This document shows positions 11,201 through 12,813 of a stretch of DNA of 12,813 bases, piece by piece (positions within the stretch are counted from its first letter, which is position 1; every line of letters begins with the position of its first letter). The stretch is from Baffinella frigidus (taxonomy: Eukaryota > Cryptophyceae > Cryptomonadales > Baffinellaceae). The position numbers and the translations under genes were made by a program. Below the pieces are notes generated by a model. That model saw only the letters and a program-made list of their open reading frames with translations. It was not told the DNA's origin and did no database searches. Where the stretch lies: assembly GCA_026770585.1 (NCBI GenBank), contig MU647233.1, positions 10,911 to 23,723 of the forward strand, read 5' to 3'.

Positions 11201-12751
11201 AGTAATAGCGGCTAAATGTTTTTGTTGATGAGACGAAATCAGGAGGGACAGAGCGAATTCTCCCAGCATCACTGCAGCATGCCCATGGCGCAAACCCCAT
11301 CCACCAGCCCTCAGGAGTGAACCAAATCGATCGATCGCAAAAGTCGATTTCCCCCAGGGGAATTGCCCACAACTTCATCCGGTCAGGTATTTAATTTAAA
11401 TGCTCGGCGGAGTCCCCCATACAACGAAAATTACTACACAAGCGATGAAAGACTCGTGCCCGAAAGATCATGTGTTGTAATTTTCGTACATTTGGGGAAC
11501 TCCCGAGCATTTAATTTAAATACCTGACCGGATGAAACTCTCCATATCACGATTTGGTTCACTTCTGAGGGCTGGTGGCATGGCGCAAACCCCATACCTG
11601 GATAACACAAAAGAGACACGCTCTGCCCGACGCACACCACGCCAGATTTAGTCCCGGACCTGAATAGATTTAATTTCGGGAACTGTCCATCTGAACGATT
11701 TATGGTGCAACCCCAGCTATTTTAAAGCCCTAAAAGTACGAATTAGCTCAAGCGCCAAGCCAAATCTGAAATTAAATTCATTCAGGGACGCGAAGAGATT
11801 CCTCGTGGGGGTTCGGAAGAGCTCGCTTTTGGGCGCCGAACTATCCCAAAAGTCAATAAACCCCCCTCATTCCTTCCGGGGAGTTGACTTTTGACGACCC
11901 CTTCCAAGAATCTGGCGTGGCCAGGCACCAGTTTACACGAGCGACTTGGTGAGCAATGAGGTGAGTCACTCTCTTGCCCCAGCGGAAAGTCACACCTGCG
12001 CCGTGTAATCACCCTATTTTCCCTCCAGATTTCAGGATCTGGCAGCGAAAATTACTACACGAGTGATTTTATATGAGTAGTGATAACGAATTGTGTAGTA
12101 ATTTTCGATGCCAGATGCTGAAAGAAAAATGAGTTTCCCCGGATGAGAACGTCACACGAGACCCCGGATGCAGTTGCAATCTTTTAGAAGATCGTCTCTG
12201 CGTTGTGTAGTAATTGTCACGTCTCCGGGGGTTTAAGCCCCGGGGACGTGACGAATTCTCGTACAAATACTGGACGCGACCTTAAAACCAACATGTAAGA
12301 ACAGGCCAAAGACCGCCTTGTGTGGTCATCTGGAAAACCCAATTCATCAAATGAATTTGGGGGACGGAATTTACTACACGGTTGCTTTACTATTACAAGT
12401 ATGCGCCTTCTGTGTAGTGATAGACTCAGGGTTGGTTGGCTCTGGGGAGGTCACACGAGAGAGAAGATCATCTCGAGGGACCTACCCAGAGTCGTATACC
12501 ACCAAGTATACAACGTATACTAAGATTATGGCGAGCCCAGTTTTACGCAGGCAGAGCTAGATTACCTGCCTCCTCGACGATGCGCGCGAGGGCCTTTTTG
12601 ATGAGCGTTGGTGCCGCCTTGTTCATCTTGAGCACCCCAGATACGAAGGTAAACTTTGTTGCCCACTTTGTGTGGCAGGTGGATGGCCTCGCGATTTCGT
12701 TGGGGCTCTTCGGGCTCGTCTACCGCTATGCGGTTGCTCCCCGCTCACCCC
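7851..12751 (+). CDS. Gene B: plastid-targeted protein with VYRYAV motif, three exon pieces visible
   Basis: Pieces at 7851-8208, 10081-10172 and 12679-about 12751 join in phase (1, then 0). The start encodes a signal peptide (SVLLAILALQLNVASA) followed at once by F-Q-P-S, the ASAF signature for plastids reached through the secretory pathway, and a Ser/Arg-rich transit peptide. The mature part reads ERIESVKAGVLAA, AGSIAAGPVALLQTEAFF, FTPQWELQ, then VDGLAISLGLFGLVYRYAV. From memory, W-E-x3-D-x2-A-x4-LF-x2-VYRY resembles an uncharacterised plastid protein family of plants and algae; I cannot confirm its name. Neither upstream exon ends at GT (CAG|GCACGC and CAG|GCCAGT), and exon 2 is triplicated, so the gene may be decaying, or these are GC-type or noncanonical introns. 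It continues past the right edge. Confidence 0.55.
8253..8361. mobile_element. Fold-back element beside gene B exon 1
   Basis: The core stem TTACCTTGGATCGGGGTC / GACCCCGATCCAAGGTAA is perfect with a 6-nt loop (8306-8311) and extends through CGATT. Outer arms AGGTGGCTCA and TGAGCCACTT are weaker. It lies 45 nt after the inferred end of exon 1. Confidence 0.85.
8410..8524. mobile_element. Partial copy of the 11111-11254 element
   Basis: Shares TAGCCGT(A/G)GATGGACAGT, AATTTGTACTGGA, TCCTCCTT, GGCTAAATG and TGATGAGACGAAA with 11139-11254 in the same order and ends GGGACAGAGCTAG. The outer left arm is missing. Confidence 0.8.
8573..8722. mobile_element. Fold-back element, AGCTCTG-GTAGATAGAGTG family, copy 1
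   Basis: 150 bp with long arms: AGCTCTGCCTGAGTT, AATTTGGTCTCGTAGATAGA, GTGCCCCCCCC and TTTCACAGGTGAATTT pair with the right half. One end carries CTGCCTGAG and the other CTGTCCCAG, so it is a hybrid of two end types. Confidence 0.9.
8755..8871. mobile_element. Fold-back element, AGCTCTGCCTGAG family, full copy
   Basis: 117 bp. The 31-bp arms 8755-8785 and 8841-8871 differ at one base (AGCTCTGCCTGAGTTT, then ATTCTGGCTCGTCC). The internal GGGCGAATAGAAAGCCTT is shared with 1786-1882. No TSD is obvious because neighbouring elements abut. Confidence 0.9.
8934..9073. mobile_element. Fold-back element with TTTACTACAC core
   Basis: Arms run from TCATACGCAAACACTTA (8934) to TTTACTACAC (8986) and back from GTGTAGTAA (9020) to 9073, with about 90 percent pairing. 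The centre is a perfect small palindrome CTTTAATA-GTAA-TATTAAAG (8995-9014). Confidence 0.9.
9149..9300. mobile_element. Fold-back element, AGCTCTG-GTAGATAGAGTG family, copy 2
   Basis: 152 bp and closely related to 8573-8722. Ends are AGCTCTGTCCCAGTTCAATT and its partner AACTGGAACAGAGCT. Inside are GTAGATAGAGTGCCCCCCCC and CACAGGTGAATTT. The loop is poly-G (about 9218-9231). Confidence 0.92.
9371..9562. mobile_element. Fold-back with CCACACGAGAATGCTAG ends
   Basis: Arms 9371-9396 (CCACACGAGAATGCTAGAGG...) and 9536-9562 pair with one mismatch and a one-base indel. The interior holds GTGTAGTAAC (9431) and a TATA-like TATAAATA (9530-9537). Its interior (9431-9542) recurs at 9936-10046 without the arms. 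Confidence 0.8.
9565..9735 (+). pseudogene. Gene B exon 2, copy a (damaged)
   Basis: An acceptor tract (CTCTCACACTCTACGCTGCA, then TCCTCTTCACAG) is followed from 9662 by exon sequence that keeps AGSIAAGPAPP and LQTEAFFPS. It then turns into a tiny remnant hairpin (GACGACCAAATATGGTCTTCG) of the GGACCAAATCG family. There is no usable exon end. Confidence 0.65.
9778..9935 (+). pseudogene. Gene B exon 2, copy b (damaged)
   Basis: The same acceptor tract and exon start (9875) encode AGSIAAGPVALLQTEAFFPS, then a TTACTACAC-type junction (CGTGTAGTAAC) cuts the exon before FTPQWELQ. The upstream part parallels copy a (TTTTCTC, GAGTTTCT, TCGCCGT). Confidence 0.65.
10081..10172 (+). CDS. Gene B exon 2, copy c (most complete)
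   Basis: 92 nt after CATCCTCTTCACAG. It completes a valine codon from exon 1, encodes AGSIAAGPVALLQTEAFF and PSAAFTPQWELQ, and ends in phase 0. The following bases are GCCAGT rather than GT. Partial copies of its tail (GGCCTTCACGCCGC, GGGAGCTCCAG) at about 10345, 10727 and 10917 end differently; the one at 10727-10749 has the canonical GAG|GTGAGA but carries a TGA in frame. Confidence 0.55.
10208..10341. mobile_element. Fold-back element, GGACCAAATCG family
   Basis: Ends GACCAAATCG (10208) and CGATTTGGTC (10341). It shares internal words with 5440-5597. Copies of the exon 2 tail lie on both sides (10147-10172 and 10345-10372). Confidence 0.75.
10383..10584. mobile_element. Fold-back element with CTAGAGCG ends
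   Basis: 202 bp. The 62-bp arms 10383-10444 and 10523-10584 differ at one base (CTAGAGCGTTTGCGGTAATT..., ending in repeated CCGGTTTT). The near-perfect arms suggest recent insertion. TA at each end could be a Tc1/mariner-type target, but this is not certain. Confidence 0.93.
10596..10727. mobile_element. Fold-back element, CCGGGGAAAC family with TTACTACAC-type core
   Basis: Arms CCGGGGAAACC...TTTTTCTTTCATTTCC pair with GGAAATGAAAGAAAAATAGG, ending GCCCCGG. The core carries CACTACAA and GTGCAGTAA. Core and arm words recur at 12014-12150. Confidence 0.85.
10810..10916. mobile_element. Fold-back element, GGACCAAATCG family
   Basis: Ends GAGGACCAAATCGACGATTG and CAACGATTTGGTCCTC. The central hairpin is AGGGGTCG-AATC-CGACCCCT. 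It is directly followed by an exon 2 tail copy (10917-10944). Confidence 0.85.
11111..11254. mobile_element. Fold-back element with GCTCTGTCCCA ends
   Basis: Arms GCTCTGTCCCACTTGATTTC, then GTCTCATCA, pair with TGATGAGACGAAATCAGGAG, then GGACAGAGC. A partial copy lies at 8410-8524. The end resembles the AGCTCTGTCCCAGTT end of the 9149-9300 element, although the interiors are unrelated. Confidence 0.88.
11284..11595. mobile_element. Fold-back element with 17-bp flanking direct repeats
   Basis: The inverted-repeat body 11301-11578 begins CCACCAGCCCTCAG and ends CTGAGGGCTGGTGG. It contains GAACCAAATCG, CATCCGGTCAGGTATTTAAT, ATGCTCG and a TTACTACAC core (11425 and 11466). It is flanked by identical CATGGCGCAAACCCCAT at 11284-11300 and 11579-11595, far longer than the 2-10 bp usual for MITEs. 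One arm has about 34 extra bases. Confidence 0.88.
11651..11789. mobile_element. Weak fold-back
   Basis: GTCCCGGACCTGAATAGATT, then TAATTTC, pairs with GAAATTAAATTCATTCAGGG, then AC, with an insertion of four bases in one arm. The interior shows no other structure. Confidence 0.6.
11846..11897. repeat. Hairpin CAAAAGTCAA / TTGACTTTTG
   Basis: A 10-bp stem plus CCCC/GGGG pairing. The word AGATTCCTCGTGGGGGTTCG just upstream (11797-11816) is an exact copy of 10767-10786, placing this stretch among remnants of the GGACCAAATCG family. Confidence 0.55.
12014..12150. mobile_element. Fold-back element with TTACTACAC core, CCGGGGAAAC family
   Basis: Inner arms TCTGGCAGCGAAAATTACTA, then CAC (12038-12060), pair with 12093-12115. 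Outer arms TTTTCCCTCCAG and CTGAAAGAAAAATGAG are weaker. CCCCGG lies at the right edge. It shares ACGAATTGTG(T/C)AGTAATTTT with 10596-10727. Confidence 0.85.
12216..12252. repeat. Perfect-arm GC hairpin next to GTGTAGTAA
   Basis: GTCACGTC(T)CCGGGG pairs with CCCCGGGGACGTGAC around TTTAAG. TGTGTAGTAATT immediately precedes it, so it may be a remnant of the TTACTACAC group. It is not followed by a T-run and no bacterial gene precedes it, so it is not a terminator. Confidence 0.75.
12367..12420. repeat. Short TTTACTACAC ... TGTGTAGTGA unit
   Basis: TTTACTACACGGTTGCTTTA, then CTATTACAAGTATGCGCCTT, ending TGTGTAGTGA. The first half is nearly identical to 3690-3720. The preceding CCCAATTCAT/ATGAATTTGGG hairpin (12339-12362) is probably the remains of an arm. 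Confidence 0.7.
12440..12521 (+). repeat. Conserved 80-nt hairpin sequence, copy 3
   Basis: Matches 1482-1563 and the inverse of 3405-3484 through the stem CTCTGGGGAGGTC / GGACCTACCCAGAG and on to GTATACAACGTATAC. It is followed by an end of the AGCTCTGCCTG family (GGCAGAGCTAG, about 12551-12561). Confidence 0.75.
12575..12668 (-). other. Possible exon-like open segment, strand uncertain
   Basis: On minus, a frame reads FVSGVLKMNKAAPTLIKKAL and ARIVEEAG and ends at CAG|GTAATC, a donor formed by the fold-back end. A second minus frame and the plus frame leading into gene B exon 3 are also open, so composition alone may explain it. No family is recognised with confidence. Confidence 0.25.
12679..12751 (+). 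CDS. Gene B exon 3: VYRYAV motif, 3' end uncertain
   Basis: After TTTGTGTGGCAG| the frame reads VDGLAISLGLFGLVYRYAV, continuing WELQ from exon 2 in phase 0. The exon could end at GCG|GTTGCT (12732) or CCCC|GTTTAG (12751). Beyond that a GA/CG-rich simple repeat begins. The frame is also open upstream of the acceptor to about 12567, so the acceptor is inferred from the protein match. Confidence 0.55.
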
Positions 12752-12754
12752 GTT

Positions 12755-12813
12755 TAGAGAGAGAGAGCGCGCAAGCGAGAGAGAGCGAGCGCGCGAGCGA
12801 CAGAGCGAGAGAG
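12755..12813 (+). repeat. GA-rich simple sequence
   Basis: Runs of GAGAGAGAG and GCGCGCGAGCGA continue to the window edge, a purine-rich microsatellite within or after gene B intron 3. Confidence 0.85.

Larger units (their letters stand above)
10173..12678 (+). other. Gene B intron 2
   Basis: 2506 nt filled with fold-back elements at 10208, 10383, 10596, 10810, 11111, 11301, 11651, 12038 and 12216, plus tail copies of exon 2. The segment 10950-11110 has one TTTACTATGCC but no recognisable structure. The intron ends TTTGTGTGGCAG. Confidence 0.5.

Noticed and set aside
12216-12252. Bacterial intrinsic terminator
   Set aside because: It is a strong GC hairpin but has no T-run, and the window is eukaryotic.

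Overview
This is nuclear DNA of a eukaryotic microalga, most likely one with a red-lineage complex plastid such as a cryptophyte or a relative. Three things point there. Protein-coding pieces are GC-rich and broken up by introns (GT-AG throughout in the minus-strand gene). The plus-strand gene encodes a signal peptide ending in Ala-Ser-Ala-Phe, the ASAF-type signal for plastids bounded by extra membranes. The rest is packed with fold-back (inverted-repeat) elements and plant/algal-type TTTAGGG repeats. The species cannot be read from the sequence.

Two divergent split genes explain almost all protein-like signal. Gene A (minus strand, ATG at 7207-7209, running off the left edge) encodes a secreted or surface protein with two IPT/TIG-like domains. 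I reconstruct ten exons whose splice phases agree at every junction: 6956-7209, 6727-6786, 6052-6538, 5828-5957, 4024-4535, 3087-3143, 2726-2797, 1289-1343, 989-1078 and 34-92. Together they give 592 codons with no stop. Gene B (plus strand, about 7851 to past 12751) encodes a plastid-targeted protein. Its pieces lie at 7851-8208, 10081-10172 and 12679-about 12751, and join in phase into a family-like W-E-x3-D...VYRYAV stretch. Gene B's exon 2 exists in three copies, and neither of its upstream exon ends has a normal GT donor, so it may be decaying or spliced unusually.

Layout. Positions 1-3100 hold the distal exons of gene A inside introns built mostly of degenerate telomere-type repeats, with the CCCTAAA strand in the transcript. 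Positions 3100-4020 hold a four-copy array around exon 6 and a large fold-back. Positions 4024-7209 hold the GC-rich 5' exons. Positions 7210-7850 are the shared divergent upstream region. Positions 8209-12678 are the long introns of gene B, filled with at least ten fold-back elements of a few families.

The most unusual theme is that copies of exon edges, with their splice sites, sit repeatedly beside the telomere-like repeats and the fold-back elements. This looks like intron growth by insertion with long flanking duplications. No rRNA, tRNA, CRISPR or bacterial gene is visible.
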